A DNA stretch of 64,000 nt from NCBI GenBank assembly GCA_963739095.1, contig CAVTZF010000020.1, forward strand, positions 62,001 through 126,000, read 5' to 3'. The stretch is from JACVRW01 sp963739095 (GTDB lineage Bacteria > Actinomycetota > Thermoleophilia > Solirubrobacterales > Thermoleophilaceae). The notes under the pieces are model-generated. The model was not told the DNA's origin and did no database searches. It was given only the letters and a program-made list of their open reading frames with translations. A program made the position numbers and the translations under genes. Shown piece by piece: positions 1 through 7,732 of this stretch; within the stretch, counting starts at the first letter, position 1, and every line of letters begins with the position of its first letter.

Positions 1-1
1 C

Positions 2-472
2 GGCGACCTGTCGGCCTACGGGCTGCCGATCCCCGACGAGGGCGTCTTCAGCCGGCTGAAGCGGCTGGGCGTCGCGCCGGCGATCGTCGACAAGGAGGTC
101 ATCGAAGCGATCAAGGACGGCCGCATCGAGATCGTGGCCGGCATCCGCTCGCTTGACGAGAGCGGCGTCGACCTCGAGGACGACACGCGCGCCGAGCCCG
201 ACGCGCTGATCGCCGCGACCGGCTACCGGAGCGGGCTCGAGCCGATATTCGGTCACCTCGGGGTGCTGAATGAGCGCGGCCTGCCGGTTGTCGCGGACGG
301 TCACGCGGTTGCGCCCGGCCTGCGCTTCGTGGGCTTCGTGCCGCGGCCGGCCCAGCTCGGCCTGCTCGGGACCGAGGCGCGACGTGCGGCGCGCGGGATC
401 GCGCGCGAGCTGAGCGGCTCGCCCTCCCGCGGCGGACGTCGGGCGCGCACGCCACGCCCGCAGGCAGCCTGA
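2..472 (+). CDS. Flavin-containing monooxygenase / NAD(P)-binding oxidoreductase, C-terminal part
   Basis: Open from the window edge, so only about the last 156 residues are present. The stretch with AATGYRSGLEPIF followed by GLRFVGFVPRP is typical of the C-terminal part of YUCCA/FMO-type flavoprotein monooxygenases, where an ATGY motif precedes the final FAD-contacting segment. It would oxidise a substrate using NADPH and O2; the substrate cannot be judged. The last 25 residues are Arg/Ala/Pro-rich and look like an unstructured tail. The gene ends 70 bases before the likely start of the next one and is separated from it by a promoter. Family assignment is fairly secure, function is not. Confidence 0.7.
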   Translation, partial: GDLSAYGLPIPDEGVFSRLKRLGVAPAIVDKEVIEAIKDGRIEIVAGIRSLDESGVDLEDDTRAEPDALIAATGYRSGLEPIFGHLGVLNERGLPVVADGHAVAPGLRFVGFVPRPAQLGLLGTEARRAARGIARELSGSPSRGGRRARTPRPQAA

Positions 473-482
473 CGCCGGCCGC

Positions 483-522
483 TTGACTTCAACCACACTC
501 GAGGTTGCACAATTCGAGTGTG
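483..522 (+). promoter_or_regulatory. MerR-type promoter with dyad operator
   Basis: A -35 box TTGACT (483-488) and a -10-like CACAAT (508-513) are separated by 19 bases instead of 17. The over-long spacer contains the dyad CAACC (490-494) and GGTTG (503-507). This geometry is characteristic of promoters activated by MerR-family regulators, which untwist an elongated spacer. An overlapping inverted repeat, CACACTCGA (494-502) and TCGAGTGTG (514-522), could be a second operator. No MerR gene lies in the window. Confidence 0.55.
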
Positions 523-542
523 ATCGAACAAAGGAGCCTCAG

Positions 543-1199
543 GTGAAGCAGCTGACGAAGCTCGACACGATCGTCCCCGGCCTGCACGCCACGTCCCCGC
601 AGTCGCTCCCGTTCGCGCCCTCGCTCGACGTGCGCGCGTTCCTGCTCGAGCGGAGCCGGGGCAACATCCTGATCTACAGCACGACAGCGCTCGAGCGCGA
701 CGTCGCCGCGCTCGACGACCTCGGCGGCGTCTCGCGCCGCTATCTGAACCACTGGCACGAGGCGATGTTCGCCACGGAGCTCGACGCGCCGCTGTTCGTG
801 CACGAGCACGAGCGCGCGAGGGTGGAGGAGGAGATGCACGTGCGCGGCACCTTCTCGCGCCGCCACGTCCTCGACGAGGACTTCGAGGTCATCCCGACGC
901 CCGGCCATACGTCCGGCGCGACCTCCTTCCTCTGGGACAGCGGCGGCCACCGCGCGCTGTTCACGGGCGACAGCGTCTATCTCGACGGCGGCGAGTGGGT
1001 CGCCGCGCTGCTCGAGGGATCGAGCGACCGCGACGCCTACATCGAGAGCCTCGAGATCATCCGCGGGCTCGACTTCGACCTGCTCGTGCCCTGGGCGGCG
1101 AGCGCCGGCGAGCCGTACCACGCCGTGACGAGCCGCGCCGACGCGCAGCGGCGCATCGACGCCATCATCGAGCGCCTGCGGCGCGGGGAGAATCGCTAG
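543..1199 (+). CDS. Metallo-beta-lactamase-fold hydrolase
   Basis: A protein of 218 residues with the hallmarks of the MBL fold: NHWHEA in the place of the HxHxDH metal motif, then TPGHTSG and FTGDSVY, which supply the later metal-binding His and Asp. The first metal motif is degenerate, so metal content and activity are uncertain. I chose GTG at 543 rather than an upstream TTG at 483: AAAGGAG stands 7 bases before 543, while 483 lies inside the predicted promoter. The next gene also encodes an MBL-fold protein 21 bases downstream, so the two are probably co-transcribed under a MerR-type regulator, perhaps in a redox or toxic-compound response. The substrate is unknown. Confidence 0.75.
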   Translation: MKQLTKLDTIVPGLHATSPQSLPFAPSLDVRAFLLERSRGNILIYSTTALERDVAALDDLGGVSRRYLNHWHEAMFATELDAPLFVHEHERARVEEEMHVRGTFSRRHVLDEDFEVIPTPGHTSGATSFLWDSGGHRALFTGDSVYLDGGEWVAALLEGSSDRDAYIESLEIIRGLDFDLLVPWAASAGEPYHAVTSRADAQRRIDAIIERLRRGENR

Positions 1200-1220
1200 C
1201 CGGGACGTAGGGTTCCGGCA

Positions 1221-2024
1221 ATGGAGAGATACATCTGCGTGACCTGCGGGACGCAGTTCGCGGACCGCGCCGAGCCGCCGGAGTCATGCCCGATCTGTGA
1301 GGACCCGCGCCAGTACGTGCCTCCGAGCGGCCAGCAGTGGACGACCCTGGCGGAGCTGGCCGCAGCTCACGAGAACGAGATCAGAGCCGAGGGCGAGTTC
1401 ACCGGGATCGCGACGAGCCCCTCCTTCGCGATCGGCCAGCGCGCGCTGCTGGTCCCGTTCGGCGACTCCAACCTGCTCTGGGACTGCATCACGCTGCTCG
1501 ACGACGCGACCGCGGCCGACGTCGAGCGCCGCGGCGGGCTGGCCGGGATCGCGATCTCCCATCCGCACTACTACTCGTGCATGGTCGAGTGGGCGCAGCG
1601 CTTCGACTGTCCCGTGCACCTGCACGCGGCCGACGCCGAGTGGGTGATGCGCCCCGATCCGGTGATCGAGCACTGGGACGGCGAGCGGCTCGAGCTCGGT
1701 CACGGGCTCACGCTGATCCGCGGCGGCGGGCACTTCCCGGGCGGCACGATGCTGCACCGCGCCGACGGTAAGGGCGCGCTTCTGTCGGGCGACATCATCC
1801 AGGTGATCCCCGACCGCGGCCACGTCGGCTTCATGTGGAGCTACCCCAACCTCGTGCCGCTACCGCAGAGCGAGGTCGAGCGGGTCGCCGCGTCGGTCGA
1901 GCCGTTCGAGTACGAGGCCATCTACGGCGCCTGGTGGGACCGGTTGATCCCGTCGGACGGGCCCGAGATCGTGCGGCGCTCGGCCGAGCGCTATGGAGCG
2001 GCGCTGCGGGGCGAGCTGCTCTAG
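1221..2024 (+). CDS. Rubredoxin-like zinc ribbon fused to MBL-fold hydrolase
   Basis: The 267-residue protein opens with a four-cysteine knuckle (CVTCGTQF, then CPIC about 20 residues on) of the rubredoxin/zinc-ribbon type. An MBL-fold domain follows: SHPHYYS in the first metal-motif position, a conserved GGHFPGG segment, then LLSGDIIQV. Rubredoxin-MBL fusions are known in flavodiiron electron-transfer proteins, but the flavodoxin domain is absent here, so it is not a standard flavorubredoxin. It probably uses the ribbon for metal binding or electron transfer. It follows the previous MBL gene closely and likely shares its promoter. Confidence 0.75.
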   Translation: MERYICVTCGTQFADRAEPPESCPICEDPRQYVPPSGQQWTTLAELAAAHENEIRAEGEFTGIATSPSFAIGQRALLVPFGDSNLLWDCITLLDDATAADVERRGGLAGIAISHPHYYSCMVEWAQRFDCPVHLHAADAEWVMRPDPVIEHWDGERLELGHGLTLIRGGGHFPGGTMLHRADGKGALLSGDIIQVIPDRGHVGFMWSYPNLVPLPQSEVERVAASVEPFEYEAIYGAWWDRLIPSDGPEIVRRSAERYGAALRGELL

Positions 2025-2033
2025 GCTCGCCCG

Positions 2034-3941
2034 ATGCGAACGAGCTGCGCTGCGCTTGTCGCCGCGGCGCTGGTCCTGGCCGGGCTGCCGGCTTCAGCAA
2101 CCGCGCAGCCGGCAATGCGGCCCTGCAAGGACGGCTCCGGCGCCCGCTGCGGGTCGCTGCTCGTGCCGCTGATCAGGGGTGCCCCCGACGGTGGCGGCCG
2201 CAAGCTGCGCATCCACTTCCGCGTGTACCCGCGCACGGACCGCTCGCGACCCGCGCTCGAGCCGATCGTGACGGTCGAGGGCGGGCCCGGCTATCCCTCG
2301 ATCGACTCCGCCGAGGGCTACCTGTTCATGCTCGGGCCGCTGCGCCGCCGTCACGACATGATCGTCGTGGACAACCGCGGCACCGGCCGCTCGGGCGCGA
2401 TCGACTGCCCGCGCCTGCAGGCGGGCAAGGGCGTCTACGCGCGCGAGGTCGGGCGCTGCGCGCGCCGGCTCGGGCGGGCGGCGAACGCGTACGGCAGCGG
2501 CGCGGCGGCGGACGACCTCGCCGCGGTGCTCGACCGCCTGCGCGTGCCGGTCGTGAACGTCTACGGCGACTCCTACGGCACCTACTTCTCGCAGGCGTTC
2601 GCGGTGCGCCACCGCGAGCGCGTGCGCGCCGTCGTGCTCGACGCCGCCTACGCGGTCGACGGATTCGACCCCTGGGTGCGCGAGGAGTCGGTGGCGATCC
2701 GCTTCGCCTGGGAGCAGGTCTGTAGGCGCTCCGCGAGCTGCGGCCCCGCGGCGCCACTCGACGAGCTCCGCGGGATGTCCGAGCGGCTCGAGGCGCGCCC
2801 GCTCGTGGGGACGGGCCGCGACGCCGACGGGTTGCCGCATCGCGTGCGCGTCGACGGCTCCGCGCTCGGCCAGATCGCGGGCGACGCGTCCTACTACTAC
2901 TCGATCTACCGCGACCTCCTGGCGGCACAGCGGGCCTACCTGCGTGGAGACCGCGCCCCGTTGCTGCGCATCGCCGCCGAGGACCTGCCGTTCACGGGCG
3001 GCGGCCCGGTCAAGAGCTACTCGGAGGGCGCCTACGTGGCCGTCGCCTGCCACGACTACCCGACGATCTGGGATCGCTCGAGCCCGCTCGCAGAGCGGCG
3101 GGCGCAGCTGCAGGCAGCGCGGACGCTGCTCGCCCCGGACGCCTACGCGCCGTTCGCGAACCCGGTCTGGCTGCGCTCGCTCTACATCGACCAGATCGTG
3201 CGCGGCTGCATCCGCTGGCCCGAGCCCGCGCGTCCCGACCCGCCCGTGCCGGCGGGCGCGACCTATCCGGACATACCGGTGCTCGTGCTCGACGGCGACC
3301 TCGACGTGATCACGCCGATGGGCGACTCGATCCGCGCCGCGTCGCTCTTCCCGCGCGCGACGCTCGTGCCCGTGGCGAACGTCGGCCACGTGACCGCGCT
3401 CGCCGACTTCGACGGCTGCACCTCCGGGATCGTGCGCCGCTTCGTGCGCACGCTCTCACCGGGCGACACGAGCTGCGCGGCACGCACCCAGGAGATTCAC
3501 GTCGTGCCCGAGTTCCCGCGCCGCGCGGCCGGCGCGCCGGCCGCCGAGCCGGCAGCCGGCGACCGCTCGACGCAGCTCGAGCGCCGCGTCGCCTGGAGCG
3601 CGGCCTGGGCGATCGGTGACGCCTTCGCCCGCTGGAACCTCATGTACGGCGCGCGTGGTCACGGCCTGCGCGGCGGCAGCTTCGTCGCGTCCGGGCCCTA
3701 TTACTCGCACGCCCCGGTCACGTTGCGCATGCGCGGGACGCGCTTCGTCTCCGACGTCGCCGTCAGCGGCAAGGCGGTCTGGGACCGGCGGGCCGGCACG
3801 GTGACCGCGCAGCTGCGCGTCCGCGGGCCGCGCTCCGGCAGGCTGCGGATCCAGTGGCGGACGCGAGACGTGCAGTCGCTGGCCTCGCTGCGCGGCACGC
3901 TCGGCGGGCGAGCGGTCCGGCTCAGCACTCCGGCTCCTTGA
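2034..3941 (+). CDS. Secreted alpha/beta hydrolase of the TAP-like (tripeptidyl aminopeptidase) family
   Basis: A 635-residue exported hydrolase. Residues 1-25 form a signal peptide ending near ATAQP. The catalytic core shows VEGGPGYP (oxyanion region, about 80), the nucleophile elbow GDSYGTY with Ser near 180, DGDLDVITP (acid, about 420) and NVGHVT (His, about 450), the order seen in proline iminopeptidase/TAP-like enzymes of actinobacteria. About 130 extra residues after the core (from roughly 500) form a beta-rich tail I do not recognise. Likely function: release of N-terminal peptides or ester hydrolysis outside the cell. It starts 9 bases after the preceding gene, so it may be co-transcribed. 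Confidence 0.8.
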   Translation: MRTSCAALVAAALVLAGLPASATAQPAMRPCKDGSGARCGSLLVPLIRGAPDGGGRKLRIHFRVYPRTDRSRPALEPIVTVEGGPGYPSIDSAEGYLFMLGPLRRRHDMIVVDNRGTGRSGAIDCPRLQAGKGVYAREVGRCARRLGRAANAYGSGAAADDLAAVLDRLRVPVVNVYGDSYGTYFSQAFAVRHRERVRAVVLDAAYAVDGFDPWVREESVAIRFAWEQVCRRSASCGPAAPLDELRGMSERLEARPLVGTGRDADGLPHRVRVDGSALGQIAGDASYYYSIYRDLLAAQRAYLRGDRAPLLRIAAEDLPFTGGGPVKSYSEGAYVAVACHDYPTIWDRSSPLAERRAQLQAARTLLAPDAYAPFANPVWLRSLYIDQIVRGCIRWPEPARPDPPVPAGATYPDIPVLVLDGDLDVITPMGDSIRAASLFPRATLVPVANVGHVTALADFDGCTSGIVRRFVRTLSPGDTSCAARTQEIHVVPEFPRRAAGAPAAEPAAGDRSTQLERRVAWSAAWAIGDAFARWNLMYGARGHGLRGGSFVASGPYYSHAPVTLRMRGTRFVSDVAVSGKAVWDRRAGTVTAQLRVRGPRSGRLRIQWRTRDVQSLASLRGTLGGRAVRLSTPAP

Positions 3942-3950
3942 AGCGTTAGC

Positions 3951-3979
3951 TTGATCTTACGTAAGCGATAAGTTACACT
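3951..3979 (+). promoter_or_regulatory. Promoter and operator of arsR-SRPBCC operon, probably leaderless
   Basis: TTGATC (3951-3956) and TACACT (3974-3979) are 17 bases apart. The spacer holds the perfect palindrome CTTACGTAAG (3956-3965), a good candidate for binding by the ArsR-type product. Transcription from this -10 would begin about at 3986-3987, on the ATG itself, so the mRNA would be leaderless. Confidence 0.55.
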
Positions 3980-3986
3980 CGCTCTC

Positions 3987-4304
3987 ATGCAGAACGCGAT
4001 CGAGGCGATTGCAGCTCCGCGGCGGCGGGACATCCTGCGCCTGGTCCACACCGAGGAGCTCACGGCCGGCGCGATCGCTGCGAACTTCGGCGACGTCTCG
4101 CGGCCGGCGATCTCCCAGCACCTGCGCGTGCTGCGCGAGGCCGGGCTGATCCGCGAGCGCCGCGACGGGACGCGCCGCCTCTACAGCGCCGACACCGGCG
4201 GCCTCGACGACCTGCGCGAATACCTCGAGCGGTTCTGGGACGAGCGGCTCGAGACGCTCAAGACGGAAGCCGAGCGAGAAGAGAGGAACAACCGCAATGC
4301 CTGA
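3987..4304 (+). CDS. ArsR-family winged-helix transcriptional regulator
   Basis: A 105-residue winged helix-turn-helix protein. The segment DILRLVHTEELTAGAIAANF followed by SRPAISQHLRVLREAGL is the ArsR DNA-binding core, and RRDGTRRLYS forms the wing. No cysteine metal-sensing motif (CxC) is present, so it belongs to the non-metal ArsR group commonly paired with SRPBCC proteins. The stop overlaps the next start by 8 bases, indicating translational coupling. It probably represses its own promoter through the palindrome at 3956-3965. Confidence 0.88.
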   Translation: MQNAIEAIAAPRRRDILRLVHTEELTAGAIAANFGDVSRPAISQHLRVLREAGLIRERRDGTRRLYSADTGGLDDLREYLERFWDERLETLKTEAEREERNNRNA

Positions 4305-4752
4305 CACAACCAAGACCGAGTCGATCGTTCGCGAGATCCACATCGATGCGAGCCCCGAGACGGTGTTCGGCTTCTTCACCGAGCCGGACAAGCTCACGCG
4401 CTGGCTCGCCGACGAGGCGACGCTCGACCCGCGCCCCGGCGGCATCAACCACCAGACGCATCCGGGCGGGCCGGACAACCCGCGCGGCCCCTTCTTCATG
4501 CGCGGCGAGTTCGTCGAGGTCGAGCCGCCCTCGCGGGTCGTGTTCACGTGGGGATTCGAGAACCCCGACGTCGACATCGACCCGGGCGCCAGCACCGTCG
4601 AGGTGACACTCGAGCCGGAGGACGGCGGCACGCGCGTGCGGCTCGTGCACAGCGGCCTGCCCGAGAGCGAGCTGACCGCGCACGGCGAGGGCTGGACGGA
4701 GATGCTGGAGCGGCTCGCGGCCGCCGTCGAGGGCCGTAGCCGGGGCACCTGA
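4297..4752 (+). CDS. SRPBCC-domain protein (AHSA1/START-like)
   Basis: The 151-residue protein matches the AHSA1 family: it starts IVREIHIDASPETVFGFFTEP, has a WLADEATLDPRPGG segment, and ends with GWTEMLERLAAAVEG, which forms the long C-terminal helix over a hydrophobic pocket. Such proteins bind small hydrophobic ligands or regulate ATPases. The ArsR-SRPBCC pair is a very common two-gene operon whose physiological ligand is generally unknown. Its stop codon falls in the loop of the hairpin at 4739-4764. Confidence 0.85.
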   Translation: MPDTTKTESIVREIHIDASPETVFGFFTEPDKLTRWLADEATLDPRPGGINHQTHPGGPDNPRGPFFMRGEFVEVEPPSRVVFTWGFENPDVDIDPGASTVEVTLEPEDGGTRVRLVHSGLPESELTAHGEGWTEMLERLAAAVEGRSRGT

Positions 4753-4764
4753 TGGTGCCCCGGC
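4739..4764. terminator. Hairpin terminator between convergent genes
   Basis: Perfect 11-bp arms GCCGGGGCACC (4739-4749) and GGTGCCCCGGC (4754-4764) around a TGAT loop that carries the upstream gene's stop codon. No T-run follows. It lies between convergent genes and could serve both. Confidence 0.6.
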
Positions 4765-4779
4765 CGGCTGCGCCCCGCA

Positions 4780-5331
4780 CTAGGCCTTGATGGCCGAGGC
4801 CTCGATGATGAGCTTGACCTTGTCCGAGACCAGGACGTTGCCCGAGCCGAGCACCTGGTTGAAGGTCATGCCGTAGTCCTTGCGGTTGAGCTCGCCGCGC
4901 GCCTCGAGGCCGACGCGCTCGTTGCCCCAGAGGTCCGACTCGGTGCCGAGGATCTCCGCGCTGAGCGTGATCTCGCGGGTGACCCCGTGCAGGGTCAGGT
5001 CACCGACGACCTCGAAGCGGTCCTCGTCGAGCGGGCGGATCTCCTTGGAGGAGAACTCGATGCGCGGGAAGCGCTCGACGTCGAAGAAATCGGGGGAGCG
5101 CAGGTGGTCGTCGCGCTGCGGCTCCTGCGTGTTCACGCTCGCGGCCTCGACGCTGCCGTAGGCCCTGGCGGAGGCGAGGTCGTCGCCGACCTCGAAGCTG
5201 CCCTCGAAGGAGCCAAAGTGGCCGCGCACGGTCGCGATGCCGAGGTGGCGTACCGCGAACTCGACGCGCGAGTGGACAGGATCAATGCTGTAGGTGCCGG
5301 CCGGGACGGCCGTGGCGAGGCTGGTGGTCAT
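4780..5331 (-). CDS. YceI-family protein
   Basis: A 183-residue YceI lipocalin-like protein: it begins with GTYSIDPVHSRVEFAVRHLG, which contains the family's DPxHS signature, and continues with VRGHFGSFEG and DHLRSPDFFDVERFP. Family members bind isoprenoid or amide-type lipids. No signal peptide is visible, so this one is probably cytoplasmic, unlike E. coli YceI. I prefer ATG at 5331 to the upstream GTG at 5349 because AGAGAGGGAAG ends just before 5331. A MarR-like dyad lies upstream (5381-5398). Confidence 0.88.
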   Translation of the reverse strand: MTTSLATAVPAGTYSIDPVHSRVEFAVRHLGIATVRGHFGSFEGSFEVGDDLASARAYGSVEAASVNTQEPQRDDHLRSPDFFDVERFPRIEFSSKEIRPLDEDRFEVVGDLTLHGVTREITLSAEILGTESDLWGNERVGLEARGELNRKDYGMTFNQVLGSGNVLVSDKVKLIIEASAIKA

Positions 5332-5380
5332 TGCTTCCCTCTCTGTCACCCGGGAGCCCCTGACTGTGGGCTCGACCGGT

Positions 5381-5398
5381 TAATTGTGCGTACAACTA
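5381..5398. promoter_or_regulatory. MarR-like operator dyad upstream of yceI
   Basis: TAATTGT (5381-5387) and ACAACTA (5392-5398) form a near-perfect inverted repeat around GCGT, with one mismatch in seven positions. Its TTGTnnnnACAA core resembles MarR-family operators. It lies about 50 bases before the yceI start and about 70 bases beyond the end of the araC-type gene, so it most likely acts on yceI. Confidence 0.4.
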
Positions 5399-5466
5399 TT
5401 CTGGCGCATGGCGGGAGCAGCGCCTATGGGGGAAGCCCACGACCTCATGGACTTCTGTGCAGGGCG

Positions 5467-6270
5467 TCAGTCGCCGCGCACGGAGTCGCGATAGGCCTGC
5501 GGCGACGAGCCGGTCTGCCGCTTGAAGGCGCGCGAGAAGTAGAGCGGGTCGGTGAAGCCGACGCGGAAGGCGATCTCGCCGACCGTGAGGTCCGTGAAGC
5601 GCAACAGCCGCGCCGCCTCGACCATCACGCGCTCGGTCACGAGCTCCTTCGTCGAGCGGCCGGTCAGGCCCGAGAGCGTGCGCGCGAGCGCCGGCCCCGG
5701 CACGGCGAGTGCGTCGGCGTAGTGCCGCGCGTCGTGGTGGCTCGCGAAGTCGCGTTCGAGCTGCTCTGTGAAGCGCCGCAGGAGCTGCACGTCGCCGTCG
5801 TCGGCCGCGCGGCGCTCGTCGCGCTCCGCGTCGTACCAGCGCTCGGTCCAGAGCAGGATCGTCGCGATCAGGTGCCGCACCACGTCGGCTCCGTACGGGT
5901 CCGGCCCTAGCTTGCTCTCGTCGGCGATCGCCCGGAACAGCGGCATCACGGTGTCGCACAGCTCCGGCGGCATCGAGATCGTGCGACCGCCGCGCCCGGC
6001 GAGCAGCCAGCCGGATGCGATCCGCTCCGAGCCGCCGTGCAGGACCGCGTCCGTGAAGCGCAGCAGGGCGCCGCGCAGGTTCTCGGCGCGGATGAACTGG
6101 TGCACCTTCCCGCGCCCGATGATCGAGATGCTGGGCGCCTCGATCGGAGTGCGGCAGCCGTCGATCAGGTGCTCGCCGCTGCCGCCCGCCACGAAGATCA
6201 GCTCGTGGTAGTCGTGCCGGTGCGGCTCGATCGTGCCCTCGGCGATGTCAAAGCCCTCGAACAGGCTCAC
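5467..6270 (-). CDS. AraC-family transcriptional regulator with cupin sensor domain
   Basis: A 267-residue regulator. The N-terminal half is an AraC-type cupin: PHRHDYHELIFVAGGSGEHLIDG supplies the ligand-pocket strands. The C-terminal third carries the double helix-turn-helix, ending with FRVGFTDPLYFSRAFKRQTGSSPQAYR, the diagnostic second-HTH signature. The chosen start is a GTG at 6270. The reading frame stays open and protein-like for some 20 codons upstream but has no ATG/GTG/TTG there, so the N-terminus may be slightly longer through a non-standard start. The target is unknown; the divergent esterase at 6357 is the natural candidate. Confidence 0.87.
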   Translation of the reverse strand: MSLFEGFDIAEGTIEPHRHDYHELIFVAGGSGEHLIDGCRTPIEAPSISIIGRGKVHQFIRAENLRGALLRFTDAVLHGGSERIASGWLLAGRGGRTISMPPELCDTVMPLFRAIADESKLGPDPYGADVVRHLIATILLWTERWYDAERDERRAADDGDVQLLRRFTEQLERDFASHHDARHYADALAVPGPALARTLSGLTGRSTKELVTERVMVEAARLLRFTDLTVGEIAFRVGFTDPLYFSRAFKRQTGSSPQAYRDSVRGD

Positions 6271-6356
6271 CTCGACGACCGCCCCGGGGTCGAGGCGGTC
6301 GATGGCGAGGTTGGTGATGTCGGCGGTCGCGCTCAGAGATCTCCATGATGGCGGGT

Positions 6357-7019
6357 ATGACCGACCTCATCTTTCGCGAGCGCGAGGCCGACGGCGACCC
6401 CGCCGGTCTGGTCGTGCTCCACCACGGGCGTGGCGCGGACGAGAACGACCTGCTGGCACTGGCGGACGTGCTCGATCCAGCCCGGCGCCTGCATTTCGTC
6501 ACGCCGCGCGCGCCGCTCACGCTCCCCGGCTGGCCCGGCTACCACTGGTACGTGGTCCCGCGCGTGGGCTATCCCGATCCGCAGACGTTCCAGGCGTCCT
6601 TCCGGAGCCTCGCCGAGCTGCACGACGAGCTCTGGTCGCGGACCGGGTTGAGCCCGGCCCAGACCGTGCTCGGCGGCTTCTCGATGGGCTCGGTGATGAG
6701 CTATTCGCTCGGGCTCTCCGGAGAGCGGCCGGCCCCCGCCGGCATTCTCGCCTTCTCGGGCTTCATCCCCGTCGTCGAGGGCTGGAGCCCCTCGCTCGAG
6801 GACCGCCGTTCGACGCGCGTGTTCATCGCGCACGGCCGCAACGATCCGATCATGGAGGTCGGCTTCGCGCGCCGCGCCCGCGAGCTGCTCGAGGCCGGCG
6901 GGCTCGAGGTCGAGTACCACGAGTCCGATGCCGCCCACAACATCGACCCGGCGCACGTGCCCGCCGCCGTCGACTGGCTGGCCGTGACGCTCGGCCTCGA
7001 AGCTCAGCCGCTGCGGTAG
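6357..7019 (+). CDS. Carboxylesterase / phospholipase family alpha/beta hydrolase
   Basis: A 220-residue alpha/beta hydrolase of the phospholipase/carboxylesterase family (Abhydrolase_2). HHGRGADEND near residue 22 is the oxyanion segment, GGFSMGS holds the nucleophile Ser109, HGRNDPIM holds the acid, and AAHNID the catalytic His. It should hydrolyse short-chain carboxyl esters in the cytoplasm. ATGs at 6345 and 6348 are alternative starts; none has a clear Shine-Dalgarno. The gene diverges from the AraC regulator, and its 3' end overlaps that of the convergent glycosyltransferase by 16 bases. Confidence 0.83.
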   Translation: MTDLIFREREADGDPAGLVVLHHGRGADENDLLALADVLDPARRLHFVTPRAPLTLPGWPGYHWYVVPRVGYPDPQTFQASFRSLAELHDELWSRTGLSPAQTVLGGFSMGSVMSYSLGLSGERPAPAGILAFSGFIPVVEGWSPSLEDRRSTRVFIAHGRNDPIMEVGFARRARELLEAGGLEVEYHESDAAHNIDPAHVPAAVDWLAVTLGLEAQPLR

Positions 7020-7732
7020 CGCCGCCGCACGAGCTCGCCGGCGAACAGCGTCAGTGCGATCCCGACGACCAGCTTCACGGCGCGCTTCCCGCGGAACGAC
7101 GACTCGCCGTGCTCGCGCTGGCGCATGTGCACCGGCACCTCGACGAGGCGCAGCTTCGCGTCGGTGATGCGGACGAGCGCCTCCACCTCCGGCGACTCGC
7201 AGACGTAGGGATCGGCAAGCAGCTCGATCGCCTCGCGGTTGACCGCATACATGCCGCTCGTGCCGTCGGTGATCGGCTGGCCGAGGCGCAGGCGCATCAG
7301 CAGCCGCAGCAGGGAGGTGCCGACGACGCGCTCGGGTGCCGGCCGATAGCGCTCGCCGTCGCGTCCCGAGTCGGGCAGGAAGCGCGAGCCGACCGCCACG
7401 TCGCACTCGCCCGCCCTGACGAGCGCCAGCATGCGGGCGAGCTCGGCGGCGGGATGCTGTCCGTCGGCGTCGAGTCGCCCGCAGAATGCGTAGCCCCCGT
7501 CGGCGGCGCGCCGGTATCCCTCCGCGATCCCCTGACGCAGCCCGCGGTTCTCGGGGAAGCTGACGACGAGCGCCCCGCCCTCTGCAGCCACTCGGGCGGT
7601 GCCGTCGCTCGAGCCGTCGTCGACGACGAGCAGGTCGACATCCGGCAGATCCCGGCGCGCCTCGGCGAGGACCTCCGGGAGCGACTCCTCCTCGTTCCAG
7701 GCCGGGATGAAGACAAGCGTGTCGGCGCTCAT
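7004..7732 (-). CDS. Glycosyltransferase family 2 (dolichol-phosphate mannosyltransferase-like)
   Basis: A 242-residue GT-A fold enzyme. It begins LVFIPAWNEEESLPEVL, followed by LLVVDDGSSDGTA, then CGRLDADGQHP containing the metal-binding DxD, all standard for GT2. This arrangement resembles DPM1-like enzymes that transfer a sugar from an NDP-sugar to a lipid carrier. No multi-spanning domain is attached. I start at ATG 7732, which overlaps the stop of the upstream gene as ATGA; a longer in-frame opening further upstream is only a shadow of that gene. Confidence 0.86.
   Translation of the reverse strand: MSADTLVFIPAWNEEESLPEVLAEARRDLPDVDLLVVDDGSSDGTARVAAEGGALVVSFPENRGLRQGIAEGYRRAADGGYAFCGRLDADGQHPAAELARMLALVRAGECDVAVGSRFLPDSGRDGERYRPAPERVVGTSLLRLLMRLRLGQPITDGTSGMYAVNREAIELLADPYVCESPEVEALVRITDAKLRLVEVPVHMRQREHGESSFRGKRAVKLVVGIALTLFAGELVRRRYRSG

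Noticed and set aside
2094..3389. 431-codon minus-strand frame opposite the TAP-like hydrolase
   Set aside because: Antisense shadow; the plus strand has a signal peptide and a full catalytic triad.
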